Below, in pieces: positions 54,032 to 61,053 of a stretch of 64,000 bases of DNA. Every line of letters starts with the position of its first letter. Positions within the stretch are counted from its first letter, which is position 1. Made by a program: the position numbers and the translations under genes. Origin of the DNA: Gordonia liuliyuniae (lineage in GTDB: Bacteria; Actinomycetota; Actinomycetes; Mycobacteriales; Mycobacteriaceae); NCBI RefSeq assembly GCF_021739025.1, contig NZ_JAKKOT010000007.1:310001-374000 (forward strand). The letters are read 5' to 3'. Below the pieces are notes generated by a model. The model was not told the DNA's origin. It saw nothing but the letters and a program-made list of their open reading frames with translations, and did not search any database.

Positions 54032-55702
54032 CTAGATGCGATTTCCCTTGCGGAGATTGCATGCGCGACAAAGCAATTGTAGATTCGCCTCGCTGGTTGC
54101 GCCGCCAAGGCTGAGTGGGAGGATGTGGTCGAATTCGAGGTATTCCGCGCTGCCGCACTCGACGCACTTCCCCCCACACCGCTGGTACACGGCGGACCTG
54201 ACATGGGGACTGATCGACCGGGAATCACGCTTGCCGGGGATAAGTACCCTTCGTTTTGCCACACGTAGCGCGCCCTCGACGACTGCGCCCACGTAGGGCG
54301 CATCATGAACTTGGTACATGCTGCTGCCGCGTGTAGTCGTGCTGGAGATTACGACCTGCGAGTGCTCGACATGAACCCTGACGACCTTGTTCCAGTTGAG
54401 TTGCTCGCCAGCCGCGCCGATGAACCGAATGTTCTTGTTCGAAACGAGGAGTCGACCCGGCGACATCTTGGGTCCGCGAGCGAGTATTCGGATCTGAGTG
54501 GCATGCAGGTCGAGGTACAAGATTTCACTCGAATCAAGATGAATGTCAGCCGGATTGACGTGCGGCAAGTCGCCTTCCATTACCTTGGTGATCTCGCGGC
54601 CTCGTTCGATGCGGTGCTGCAGGGCCGTTAGTTGGCTACTGGGCGGCAGGCTCAACTCGCGTCGATGCTGGTAGAAGTCGGCGAGTTCGTTCTCCTCGAT
54701 CTCGCCGTCCGCGAACGCGAACGTGACATACCGTTCGAGAAATGAAAGGCCGACCGCCGACGCCGCCTCTTGTCCGAGCCTTTCGGGCACTTGCTCGAAG
54801 CGGAGCCGATCCCACATCTGGTGCCACTGATCGCTGTTCGCGCCGTGGTCGGCCAAGACCCGAGCGAGGCTATGAGTCCACTCATTCATGAAGTGTCTGA
54901 TCTGAGGCTCACAGTGTCGACACGAGGGCAGATCGCGGGCGAAGAGGCGCTTTCGTAAGCGCTGTCCACACCGCGGGCACGTCCCGGGAACGGTATGGAC
55001 GGGGCGAGCGTGTTCCGTCCAGGCTCGGGAGTCCCACCACCGAATCAGAGTGGGGTCGCGAGGATCGCGGTACCAATCGGCCTTCACGTCACTGCGGTAT
55101 GACGCAGGGGCAGGTTGAGACACAGTCGAGGGCACGGTGCTCGCGGTCGGGGCACCGTTCGCCAGTTCCAGAGCGGGAGAGTCGTCCGCGTCAACAGCGA
55201 CGCCGAACTCACCTGCCAACCCTGCTAGACCAGAGGACCAGCCCTGTCCAATGGCGCGGAACTTCCAGCCGCCAGCGCGACGATAGAACTCGCCGACCAT
55301 AAGGGCAGAAAGTCCGATGGCGAACTCACCGCCGAATCGTAGAACCTCTCGGTCGTTCTGGATACCGGTCGCTAGGAATCGGGTCCCCGCTGACTCCACG
55401 GGGTGGTCGAACGACTGGCAAATGACGATGCGTTCAACGTCATCTTCGATTCGTGGGAGGTCAACCGCTACGGTTGCGATTCGCTCCGAGGTGCTGATCT
55501 GCACGGTCCCGGACCGGTGGCGGGGGGCGTTGTAGAACACGAAGTCGAAATCACCCCGGACTCGGCCGGAGGAACCGATCAGCAGTGCCTGAACGTCGGG
55601 CGATGAGGCGGTACCGACGGGGGCTAGGGTCACGGACACTGCGGCGCGCGCCAACGGGGTGTTCGCGCCAGCGGCCAGGTCTGTCGGCGTCAATTCGGTC
55701 AT
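54032..55702 (-). CDS. TerD - DUF2510 - zinc ribbon - TerB-like - PH-like - HNH nuclease fusion (element cargo, candidate defence protein)
   Basis: A 556-residue multidomain protein. Residues 1-170: TerD domain with the hallmark DFDFVFYN and VDLPRIEDDVERIVIC. Residues 208-233: DUF2510 Trp-rich motif (DWYRDPRDPTLIRWWDSRAW). Residues 242-264: zinc ribbon, Cys242/245 and Cys261/264. Residues about 268-355: TerB-like acidic helical region with FADGEIEENELADF. Residues about 415-465: PH-like beta segment (GRLLVSNKNIRFIG). Residues 500-556: HNH nuclease with Cys513/516, Asp525-His526, Asn540 and Cys545/548. No membrane segment. Ter-domain proteins were earlier linked by comparative genomics to stress sensing and DNA processing. 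TerD would sense, HNH would cut DNA: a defence role is inference. ATG 55702 has its own leaderless promoter. Confidence 0.85.
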   Translation of the reverse strand: MTELTPTDLAAGANTPLARAAVSVTLAPVGTASSPDVQALLIGSSGRVRGDFDFVFYNAPRHRSGTVQISTSERIATVAVDLPRIEDDVERIVICQSFDHPVESAGTRFLATGIQNDREVLRFGGEFAIGLSALMVGEFYRRAGGWKFRAIGQGWSSGLAGLAGEFGVAVDADDSPALELANGAPTASTVPSTVSQPAPASYRSDVKADWYRDPRDPTLIRWWDSRAWTEHARPVHTVPGTCPRCGQRLRKRLFARDLPSCRHCEPQIRHFMNEWTHSLARVLADHGANSDQWHQMWDRLRFEQVPERLGQEAASAVGLSFLERYVTFAFADGEIEENELADFYQHRRELSLPPSSQLTALQHRIERGREITKVMEGDLPHVNPADIHLDSSEILYLDLHATQIRILARGPKMSPGRLLVSNKNIRFIGAAGEQLNWNKVVRVHVEHSQVVISSTTTRGSSMYQVHDAPYVGAVVEGALRVAKRRVLIPGKRDSRSISPHVRSAVYQRCGGKCVECGSAEYLEFDHILPLSLGGATSEANLQLLCRACNLRKGNRI

Positions 55703-55715
55703 GACCTGAACTTTA
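55703..55715 (-). promoter_or_regulatory. Leaderless promoter box of the TerD-HNH gene
   Basis: On the minus strand TAAAGT (55715 down to 55710) stands seven bases before the ATG at 55702. No ribosome site is present. The cargo gene therefore seems to be transcribed separately from the rest of the element. Confidence 0.55.
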
Positions 55716-55800
55716 TGCGCCGCTCCCACTGAATAGGTGGAGTCAGGAGCGTGACGGGCAGGGCAAAGGGCGTTGGGGGAGCGGACGAGCCAGACGCGGA

Positions 55801-55834
55801 AGCAGGCCCCGCACCAGATTGGTACGGGCCTGCT
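55801..55834 (-). terminator. Hairpin between the element's operon and the cargo gene
   Basis: AGCAGGCCC (55801-55809) pairs with GGGCCTGCT (55826-55834). It lies 62 bases after the stop of the last small gene and before the cargo promoter, so it isolates the cargo transcription unit. The T-run is weak. Confidence 0.65.
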
Positions 55835-55896
55835 CGTCTTGCGCGCACGCGCGGAGCCGTCTGGGACGTCCCACACGCACTGCGCGGCCCGTCTAG

Positions 55897-56523
55897 CTAT
55901 TCGGGTGCGTCCGTGCCGTCTGTGGGCGCGTGAGCGGCCAGCGCGGCGGCCAGTGTGTCGCCTGCCTCGGCGCGATCGACCGCGTAGTCGAACGTGGCGA
56001 GTTGGGCGTCGGCGTCGAGCGCATCCTGTAGGACCGCTGCCTTAGCGGGGTCGGCCTCTGCAGCGACGAACGCGGCACCGACTGACTCAGCGACGATCGA
56101 GCGTGCAGTGTCGATACTGCGGTCTGGCAGTGTGATCGCAACGTGGACCGCAGCGAATCGTTCGGCACCTAGCGCGGCGTCGACACCGGCCCCCGCGAGC
56201 GCTTCGGAGAGGGACACGCCTGTGTCGAGAAGTGGGCGCACGACGTTGTTCCACGCTTGCTCGCTGCGGATCAGCGCGGCCGGACTGTCGGCGTCGAGTT
56301 GCGGGCGCAGGCCGTGCGCTGCCCACGTCTGGTCTGAGTGGATCGATCGGGCGCGTGTTCGGGCGTCGTCGAGTTCTCGACGGTGCGCGTCGAGCGCGTC
56401 GACGCGTAGCTTTTCACGCCACGACTCACTCACGTTGTCGTCGGTATCGATCGCACGCAGTGCGTCGCTGTGGGCCGCGATAACGTCGAGCGTCTGTCGG
56501 GTGTGGTCGGTCAGCTTGCTCAT
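55897..56523 (-). CDS. Element protein of unknown function, helical and acidic
   Basis: A 208-residue protein, rich in Ala, Asp and Arg and almost wholly predicted helical; no Cys, no membrane segment, no motif I recognise. Segments such as RRELDDARTRARSI and the repeated AALA stretches suggest a coiled or bundle form. ATG 56523 overlaps the TGA of the gene upstream (ATGA). It is the third gene of a tightly coupled set and the last before a terminator. A structural or packaging-interference role would suit a satellite, but nothing in the sequence shows this. Confidence 0.75.
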   Translation of the reverse strand: MSKLTDHTRQTLDVIAAHSDALRAIDTDDNVSESWREKLRVDALDAHRRELDDARTRARSIHSDQTWAAHGLRPQLDADSPAALIRSEQAWNNVVRPLLDTGVSLSEALAGAGVDAALGAERFAAVHVAITLPDRSIDTARSIVAESVGAAFVAAEADPAKAAVLQDALDADAQLATFDYAVDRAEAGDTLAAALAAHAPTDGTDAPE

Positions 56524-56852
56524 GCTTTGGTCCTGTTCTGGGTTGAGTCGTATTCGTCCTGCAGCGCGCCGTCTACGTGGTGACGGCCGTTCGCCTCGTC
56601 CGCTGCCGGGTCGGATGCGTCGCGGAGGTAACCGCCGATGTTGAGCCGCCCGTCGCGGCCGACGATGACTTGTGCCGTCCCGTTGACGTGTCGGCCGTCG
56701 GGGTAGGTGATACCTCCCGACGCGGGCAGGCGTGTGCCGTCTGGGAAGCGGTAGGTGCCGTCATTGGCGACGAAGCCAAGCGGCACGAAGTCGCGTGAGT
56801 TCAGGTCTGCGGTTTGCGTGACGCGGTGAACGTCTTTGCTGCTGTAGGTCAT
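56520..56852 (-). CDS. Element protein of unknown function, beta-rich with YPDGR-type turns
   Basis: A 110-residue soluble protein. Its middle part repeats a turn pattern: YRFPDGTRLPASGG, ITYPDGRHVNGTAQV, VGRDGRLNIGGYL, suggesting a small beta sheet or beta-helix-like repeat of about 17 residues. ATG 56852 overlaps the TGA of the gene before (ATGA) and its own TGA overlaps the next ATG. No family recognised. Confidence 0.7.
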   Translation of the reverse strand: MTYSSKDVHRVTQTADLNSRDFVPLGFVANDGTYRFPDGTRLPASGGITYPDGRHVNGTAQVIVGRDGRLNIGGYLRDASDPAADEANGRHHVDGALQDEYDSTQNRTKA

Positions 56853-57055
56853 TCGGTGGTCCCGTTCTGTTCTGCGTGTGTCGGTTGTGCCTCGACTGCG
56901 TCGGCGATTTGGTTTGCGAGGTCGATAGCGTCGGTCGTGCTCAGATACCAACTCATTCCGCCGCCGAGTCGGACGCAGATCGGGTGTCTGCGATCGTTTG
57001 TTTTGGTGGCTGTGGCCGGGGTGCGAAAGCGTGTGCGGCCGAGCGTGATTGACAT
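56849..57055 (-). CDS. Small element protein of unknown function
   Basis: A 68-residue protein with a good ribosome site (AGGAG 7 bases before ATG 57055). It begins with basic beta-like sequence (MSITLGRTRFRTPATATK) and ends in an acidic helix (DAIDLANQIADAVEAQ). It opens the coupled set of three and lies just after the large inverted repeat. No family recognised. Confidence 0.65.
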   Translation of the reverse strand: MSITLGRTRFRTPATATKTNDRRHPICVRLGGGMSWYLSTTDAIDLANQIADAVEAQPTHAEQNGTTE

Positions 57056-57096
57056 TGTTTTGCTCCTAATTGGTGGTCGGGTACCGGGTGGGCTGG

Positions 57097-57200
57097 TACC
57101 TCTCTACGTATGTGGTGCACCCGGTTAACCCTGTGCACCTGGCGCACAAATGCACCGGATGCTCAGCGTTAACCGGGTGCACCACTTCCGTAGAGAGGTA
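57097..57200. repeat. 33-bp inverted repeat with 38-base spacer (candidate element origin or attenuator)
   Basis: Arms 57097-57129 and 57168-57200 match at 31 of 33 positions (12 bp, a 3-bp block with two mismatches, then 18 bp including GTGGTGCACCCGG). The spacer has further GTGCAC/GCGCAC half-sites. The right arm overlaps the last 11 codons and stop of the DUF3631 gene; the left arm lies before the ribosome site of the next gene. It could be a replication origin next to its ATPase, or a transcription attenuator. Confidence 0.8.
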
Positions 57201-58284
57201 TCCCGAGACGCAGCCAGATCGGGGTCAGATGGGCCGCGCTATACCCTCGTTTTCCCCTCCCACCTGGGCGAATGCTGGTCACCTTCGATGCCTGTGCGAC
57301 GAGCGAAGCGAGCCGCTTAGCGGTGAGCGATCGACCATAGGCGGAGGCAGCCCCCCAATATTGCGGGTTGTGTGCGATCAACTGGGAGACGAGGGAGTCA
57401 GTCGTCACGAACGGTTCACCGTCGGGCCACACGGCGCTCAGGTCACGTAGCAGCACCATGCCGGGCGGGTCGGCGACTAGGCCAGCGTCGCGGTACGCCT
57501 CGTCCTCGGCCATGTTCCGCTGGATCAGTTCGTCAGCAATGTTCGGCCAGTGGCCGCCTGCTGCTACAGCTACCCGCTTCAACGGTCTCCACCTTTCCTT
57601 GCTGCGCCCCATGCACCCGTCTGGGAGGTCGACAGCCATACCGCGAATGTCGTCGCGCACAGAGTCGGCGAAGTCGACGATCTGATCACGTAGTAGACCG
57701 GCCTCGTCTTCGAGCAGCTCCCAGTCTGAGTCTTCCGCGACACCTTCCAAGTCGGGCATTAGCAGTACGCGAATGCACCTAGATCGGGTGTCCTCTGGAA
57801 TCTTCGGTGAGTTGCCCGCCATTGCCACGGGCGCAAACGTAGACATTTCCTTATCGATCCACGTGCCGCCTTCGCCGGGGACGAGTACGGGTCGGCTCGC
57901 GCCCCGCCTGTATCCGCTATTCAGGACCGCGATGAGGTCACCGACACCTTGTTTGTCGGGAGCTAAGCTTCTGTCGGCCTCGTCGATCAGAATGGTGCGT
58001 ACGCCTTTGTCGAGTAGACGCGTCAGTAAGGCAGGCGATGACAGGGATGCGGCCTGAACTGGGTGGTGGGCGAGCCTCGAGAGGTGGTCGAGTACCGTTG
58101 TTTTCCCGCTACCCGGCATAGTCGAATCAATGAGCAGCCGTGGCGACGTGTAGCACTCTTCCGCTAGGTGCGTGTGCACGGTCCACAGTGTGAGTAGCGA
58201 TAGATCTGCCTCGTCTGGAACGGAGATGAATCGCGCGAACCACGATTCGATGCCGTTGAACAGTTCGGAATAGTCTGCGTTCAT
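57169..58284 (-). CDS. DUF3631-domain ATPase (replication-type protein of mobile elements)
   Basis: A 371-residue P-loop ATPase. Walker A is MPGSGKTTVLDHL and Walker B is RTILIDEADRSL; PVAMAGNSPKIPEDTRSRCIRV looks like the sensor region, and the C-terminal part (DSLVSQLIAHNPQYWG, LTAKRLASLV) matches the DUF3631 domain found after primase or helicase modules of actinobacterial phages and plasmids. The N-terminal primase/TOPRIM part is missing. Start: ATG 58284 overlaps the upstream stop (TGATG); GTGs at 58287 and 58293 are alternatives. It probably drives replication of the excised element. Confidence 0.8.
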   Translation of the reverse strand: MNADYSELFNGIESWFARFISVPDEADLSLLTLWTVHTHLAEECYTSPRLLIDSTMPGSGKTTVLDHLSRLAHHPVQAASLSSPALLTRLLDKGVRTILIDEADRSLAPDKQGVGDLIAVLNSGYRRGASRPVLVPGEGGTWIDKEMSTFAPVAMAGNSPKIPEDTRSRCIRVLLMPDLEGVAEDSDWELLEDEAGLLRDQIVDFADSVRDDIRGMAVDLPDGCMGRSKERWRPLKRVAVAAGGHWPNIADELIQRNMAEDEAYRDAGLVADPPGMVLLRDLSAVWPDGEPFVTTDSLVSQLIAHNPQYWGAASAYGRSLTAKRLASLVAQASKVTSIRPGGRGKRGYSAAHLTPIWLRLGIPLYGSGAPG

Positions 58285-58511
58285 CACAGCCACCCGAACC
58301 TCGGCGTCATCGTGCCGAGTAGCTGGCAGGTCTCGTTACGGTGGATGCCCTGGTCCGCTTCTGCGCATCCGCAGTCTGTGACGGTTGGGTACAGGATTCG
58401 GTCAGGGCAGATATGCCCGAGTGGATCACGCAACCAGGCGTCGCAGCGTGGACACGCGATGGGTGTGAGACGCTGCGCAGCAGCAATGCGCCGTCTGATT
58501 GAATTAGGCAT
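58284..58511 (-). CDS. Small Cys-rich (zinc ribbon-like) element protein
   Basis: A 75-residue protein with CPRCDAW, then HICPD, DCGCAE and HRNETC: five to six Cys and two His spaced like a double zinc knuckle. ATG 58511 starts it; the TGA overlaps the DUF3631 start, so the two are coupled. It may be a DNA-binding helper of the ATPase. No named family recognised. Confidence 0.7.
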   Translation of the reverse strand: MPNSIRRRIAAAQRLTPIACPRCDAWLRDPLGHICPDRILYPTVTDCGCAEADQGIHRNETCQLLGTMTPRFGWL

Positions 58512-58553
58512 AGGTAGTGCCGTCCTCCCGGCTAGCCGGGGTCGTGGGTTTGG

Positions 58554-58727
58554 TCAGGCGTTCGGGTCGAGTAGCGATAGCGCGTCGGCCTCGCGGATTC
58601 GGATAGAGCGCCCGCCGATCTTGAATGCGGGCAGGGTGCCGTCCGAGATTCGGCGGCGCACGGTTTTAGTGCTACAACCGGCTGCCTCGGCTAGCTCGGC
58701 GATCGAATAGACGCGGGGAAGTGACAT
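58554..58727 (-). CDS. Excisionase-like MerR/HTH_17 DNA-binding protein
   Basis: A 57-residue winged-helix protein: YSIAELAEAAGCSTKTVRRRISDGTLPAFKIGGRSIRIREADALSLL is the complete helix-turn-helix_17 domain, the usual excisionase/directionality factor of actinobacterial elements. ATG 58727 is preferred over a GTG at 58751. It stands just downstream of a hairpin terminator that separates it from the integrase transcript, so excision may be controlled by read-through. Confidence 0.85.
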   Translation of the reverse strand: MSLPRVYSIAELAEAAGCSTKTVRRRISDGTLPAFKIGGRSIRIREADALSLLDPNA

Positions 58728-58752
58728 GTTTGGTGGCCTTTCTGGGGACACG

Positions 58753-58790
58753 AAAAAGGCCGACGACGCGGGTGCGTCATCGGCCTTTCT
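58753..58790 (-). terminator. Rho-independent terminator between integrase and excisionase genes
   Basis: AAAGGCCGACGACGC pairs with GCGTCATCGGCCTTT around GGGT, one mismatch. On the minus strand a run of five Ts follows. It lies only 26 bases before the excisionase start, so the hairpin is in the excisionase leader and may work as an attenuator. Confidence 0.8.
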
Positions 58791-59152
58791 TGGGTGGTGT
58801 GAGGCTTAGCCTCGGATATGGGTTATGGCAGAACTAATAGCGGTGGCTTTAGAGTGGCGGCGCTGTCACGCTCACTCACCGGCGACGTCGTTACGCCGAA
58901 TCTTCCTGTGGTGGACACAATCATCCCGATGGGGATAACTGTACCCATACTCGCGGCGAAAGACATTCATTCATAAGTCAGCGTCATCGGACTCAGCGAT
59001 TAGCGTGCTCAGACAGTGCGCGATGAGGCGACCACGGTCGGCGGCATAGTGGATGCGGTGACAACTCTCCCGCTGGGACCAATAATAGCCGATTTGGGAC
59101 CGGGGTGGACGGTGCAGTGAATGAAACGTTCGTGGCCGTCTGCCGGGGCCGG
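58791..59152. other. Non-coding control region between excisionase and integrase genes
   Basis: About 360 bases, AT-richer than the host, with no convincing gene on either strand. It contains small inverted repeats (GAGGCTTAGCCTC near 58801; ATGGG-N10-CCCAT near 58930) and minus-strand AT boxes such as TATTAGT that could serve as the promoter for the excisionase-replication operon. Confidence 0.55.
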
Positions 59153-60289
59153 TTACAGGCCTTCGGCGATCGCGCTCAGTCTGTCCGCGATAGCAGCATC
59201 AGCGCCGTTAGCCGCGTGCATGTACCGCAGCGCAGCGGCCGACGACTCGTGCCCTAGACGCTGCTGCAACTCAGGCACCGTAGCGCCCGCCGACGCAGCC
59301 CACACGCTCCCAGCATGGCGCAGCCCATGAATCCGTAGGTGCTCGACTCCGACAGCCTTACGGGCCGACTCCCAGTAATGCCGTAGCTGACCATCGGTGA
59401 GCACGTCACTGCCTCCCGGCCGCCGAGCGAACAACAGGCCCTGTCGACCAGGTGACGCGTGAACACGCACATGCTCGGTAATCAACTCGCGGATATGCGG
59501 GGGCACAGTGACCGTGCGCTGCCTGTCGTTCTTGGGCGATCCGACCACGGCTTCACGGTCCACGAACGTGACCGCCTGGCGAACAGTGATCGTGCTGCCG
59601 TCACTGGCAATATCGCAGCGGCGCAAGCCAAGTAGCTCACCACGACGAAGCGCACACCACGCAGCGATGAGGGGGAGCAGCGCGAGACGTTCGGGCATGG
59701 CTGCCGACAGGCGGGTGACCTCGGCTGGGGTCGGCACGTCGATAGCCCGCTGACGTTTAGTAGCGCCTGCGCCACGGATACGGCACGGATTCTCGACTAG
59801 CAGCTTGTCATCGACCGCCGACGCGAGAACTGTCCGCAGGTACGCGTACACGCGCGCATTACGTGTAGTGCCGTCTGACATGCTCGGCAGATTCGCTTGC
59901 AACTCGGCGTACCAGCCGCGCACGTCGGCGAGTTCGACCGTGCCGACGAGCATAGCGCCGAGACGACTGTCGGCTATGTGGTTCCGGTGATAGCTGCTGT
60001 ACTGCGACCGGGTGGACGGCTTAAGGCTTCGTTGTTCGATCCACCGTGCCGAGTACTCAGCGACCGACATTGCGCGAGCCTGCTCGGCCCCCTCACGTTC
60101 CTCGGGTGCCCGCCACATGTCCAGTTCGATGAGACGTTCCTCGGAGCGCAGCCAACCGATCGCGTCATCCTCTGATTTCCACGTACGCGGCCCTCGGTGC
60201 TCGCGCATATCGGGGCCAAGGTAACGGGCCTGCCACCGGCCGGAGCCGTGTTTGAGTTGCCGGACGTTGCCGAATCGTCGCTTTGCCAT
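59153..60289 (-). CDS. int: Tyrosine recombinase integrase
   Basis: A 378-residue phage-type integrase. An AP2-like arm-binding domain (about 1-60: RWQARYLGPDMREHRGPRTW) is followed by the core-binding SAM-like domain and the catalytic domain: Arg in WCALRRGELLGLRR, His321-Gly-Leu-Arg324 in HGLRH, His347 in LGHES and nucleophile Tyr356 in LRYMH. All catalytic residues are present. GGGGAG precedes ATG 60289. It lies 144 bases from attR and directs recombination at the tRNA-Arg 3' end. Confidence 0.95.
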   Translation of the reverse strand: MAKRRFGNVRQLKHGSGRWQARYLGPDMREHRGPRTWKSEDDAIGWLRSEERLIELDMWRAPEEREGAEQARAMSVAEYSARWIEQRSLKPSTRSQYSSYHRNHIADSRLGAMLVGTVELADVRGWYAELQANLPSMSDGTTRNARVYAYLRTVLASAVDDKLLVENPCRIRGAGATKRQRAIDVPTPAEVTRLSAAMPERLALLPLIAAWCALRRGELLGLRRCDIASDGSTITVRQAVTFVDREAVVGSPKNDRQRTVTVPPHIRELITEHVRVHASPGRQGLLFARRPGGSDVLTDGQLRHYWESARKAVGVEHLRIHGLRHAGSVWAASAGATVPELQQRLGHESSAAALRYMHAANGADAAIADRLSAIAEGL

Positions 60290-60299
60290 GCCGCTCCCC

Positions 60300-60360
60300 G
60301 TGCCAGTTGTGTGCCAGTGGACTGGCACAACGTGTCCGTTCTAGGCCAATTATGGCACAT
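60300..60360. promoter_or_regulatory. Arm-type integrase sites at the right end
   Basis: GTGCCAGTTGTGTGCCAG at 60300-60317 repeats the left-end 18-mer. Inverted half-sites follow at about 60321 (CTGGCACA) and 60353 (TGGCACA), so four GTGCCA-type sites lie between the integrase start and attR. They also cover the expected integrase promoter, suggesting autoregulation. Confidence 0.65.
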
Positions 60361-60432
60361 CGGCTATCATTCAACTACCTGCAACGATGGACAGAACACG
60401 CAGGTAGAAACCGAATCGACCAGACAGTTGAC

Positions 60433-60460
60433 CGTAGGTTCGAATCCTACGGGGGGCACA
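60433..60460 (+). other. attR: second copy of the 28-bp core
   Basis: Identical to 53825-53852. Only the T arm and acceptor 3' part of the tRNA are present here, so this is a junction and not a second tRNA gene. Host sequence resumes after it. Confidence 0.92.
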
Positions 60461-61053
60461 ACGAAATCACAGGTCAGAGCGGTTTTACTCCGGTACTCGG
60501 GACGATGTGCCCATTGCGTTCCGCTCGATCGTGCTAGTCGAGCGAACTTCCTTTCCGCTGGTTGAGCGAACGAAGTGGGTAGACCCTATGCGTAAACAGG
60601 TGTCGCCATATCGTCGCTCACCGTCCGTCGGCTTCTCGCAAACCAACACCGCTGAGCGCCTGCGACCTCGCCACGGAGATGCCGCCACTGAGCGGTGTCG
60701 GTTTGCGCGCGTTCCAGGTCTGCCGGGAGGCCGACTGTCCGGTGGTCGTCCCCATGACGCTGGCGGACGTGGACTTCAGTCGACGTGATCCATCAGCGGC
60801 CGAGGCCACGCGTCGCATCTGTGTTCGGATAAGTCATCGACGTGACCTCGAACTGGGCTGGAACGTCGAACTCGGCGGCGACGCCGCCGCGGTCGAATGC
60901 CCCGAACTGGTGCGGCGATCCCCCCGCGCGTGGACGTCGCTCCGCGAAGCCCGGCGACGAATCGCCACGGCGGGCGCTCGAATCCGTCTGTCACAAGCCG
61001 CCCCCGGCCGGTGTCCTATGAATGCAAGGATGGACAAAGGTCAGGAGGACACA
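60461..61053. other. Host intergenic region after the element, with a 20-bp inverted repeat
   Basis: About 590 bases without a supported gene. It has an inverted repeat, 60637-60656 against 60688-60707, 18 of 20 bases paired, containing CTGAGCGGTGTC; the same motif recurs near 63873. Degenerate copies of GAGCGAAC (60537, 60564) look like dispersed intergenic repeat elements. A short stretch after attR (AGGTCAGAG) also resembles the sequence after attL. Confidence 0.55.

Larger units (their letters stand above)
53825..60460. mobile_element. 6.6 kb tRNA-Arg-integrated element (phage-satellite-like mini-island)
   Basis: The element is bounded by identical 28-bp direct repeats of the tRNA 3' end. 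Its integrase lies beside the right end, as usual. Contents from right to left on the minus strand: integrase, terminator, excisionase-like HTH protein, small zinc protein, DUF3631 ATPase, inverted repeat, three coupled small genes, terminator, and a TerD-HNH cargo gene near the left end. All genes point the same way. There are no capsid, portal, terminase, relaxase or TraB/FtsK genes, so it cannot package or transfer itself. Base composition is visibly lower in GC than the flanks. A phage satellite or an integrated cryptic plasmid are the main options. Confidence 0.88.

Noticed and set aside
56520..57055. Toxin-antitoxin pair in the element
   Set aside because: Size and coupling would fit, but neither protein shows a known toxin fold or antitoxin DNA-binding motif, so the label is not supported.
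60433..60460. Second tRNA gene
   Set aside because: Only the T arm and acceptor end are present; the D and anticodon arms are absent upstream. It is the attR copy.
53825..60460. Complete prophage
   Set aside because: No terminase, portal, capsid, tail or lysis genes are present and the length is only 6.6 kb.
60507..60788. 93-codon frame after attR
   Set aside because: It spans repeat-like DNA (GAGCGAAC copies and an inverted repeat), has no ribosome site and no recognisable sequence.
60679..61053. N-terminal extension of the FAD oxidoreductase
   Set aside because: The FAD-binding motif begins at GTG 61054, which has an ideal AGGAGG five bases upstream; the upstream part is Arg-rich and unlike any family.
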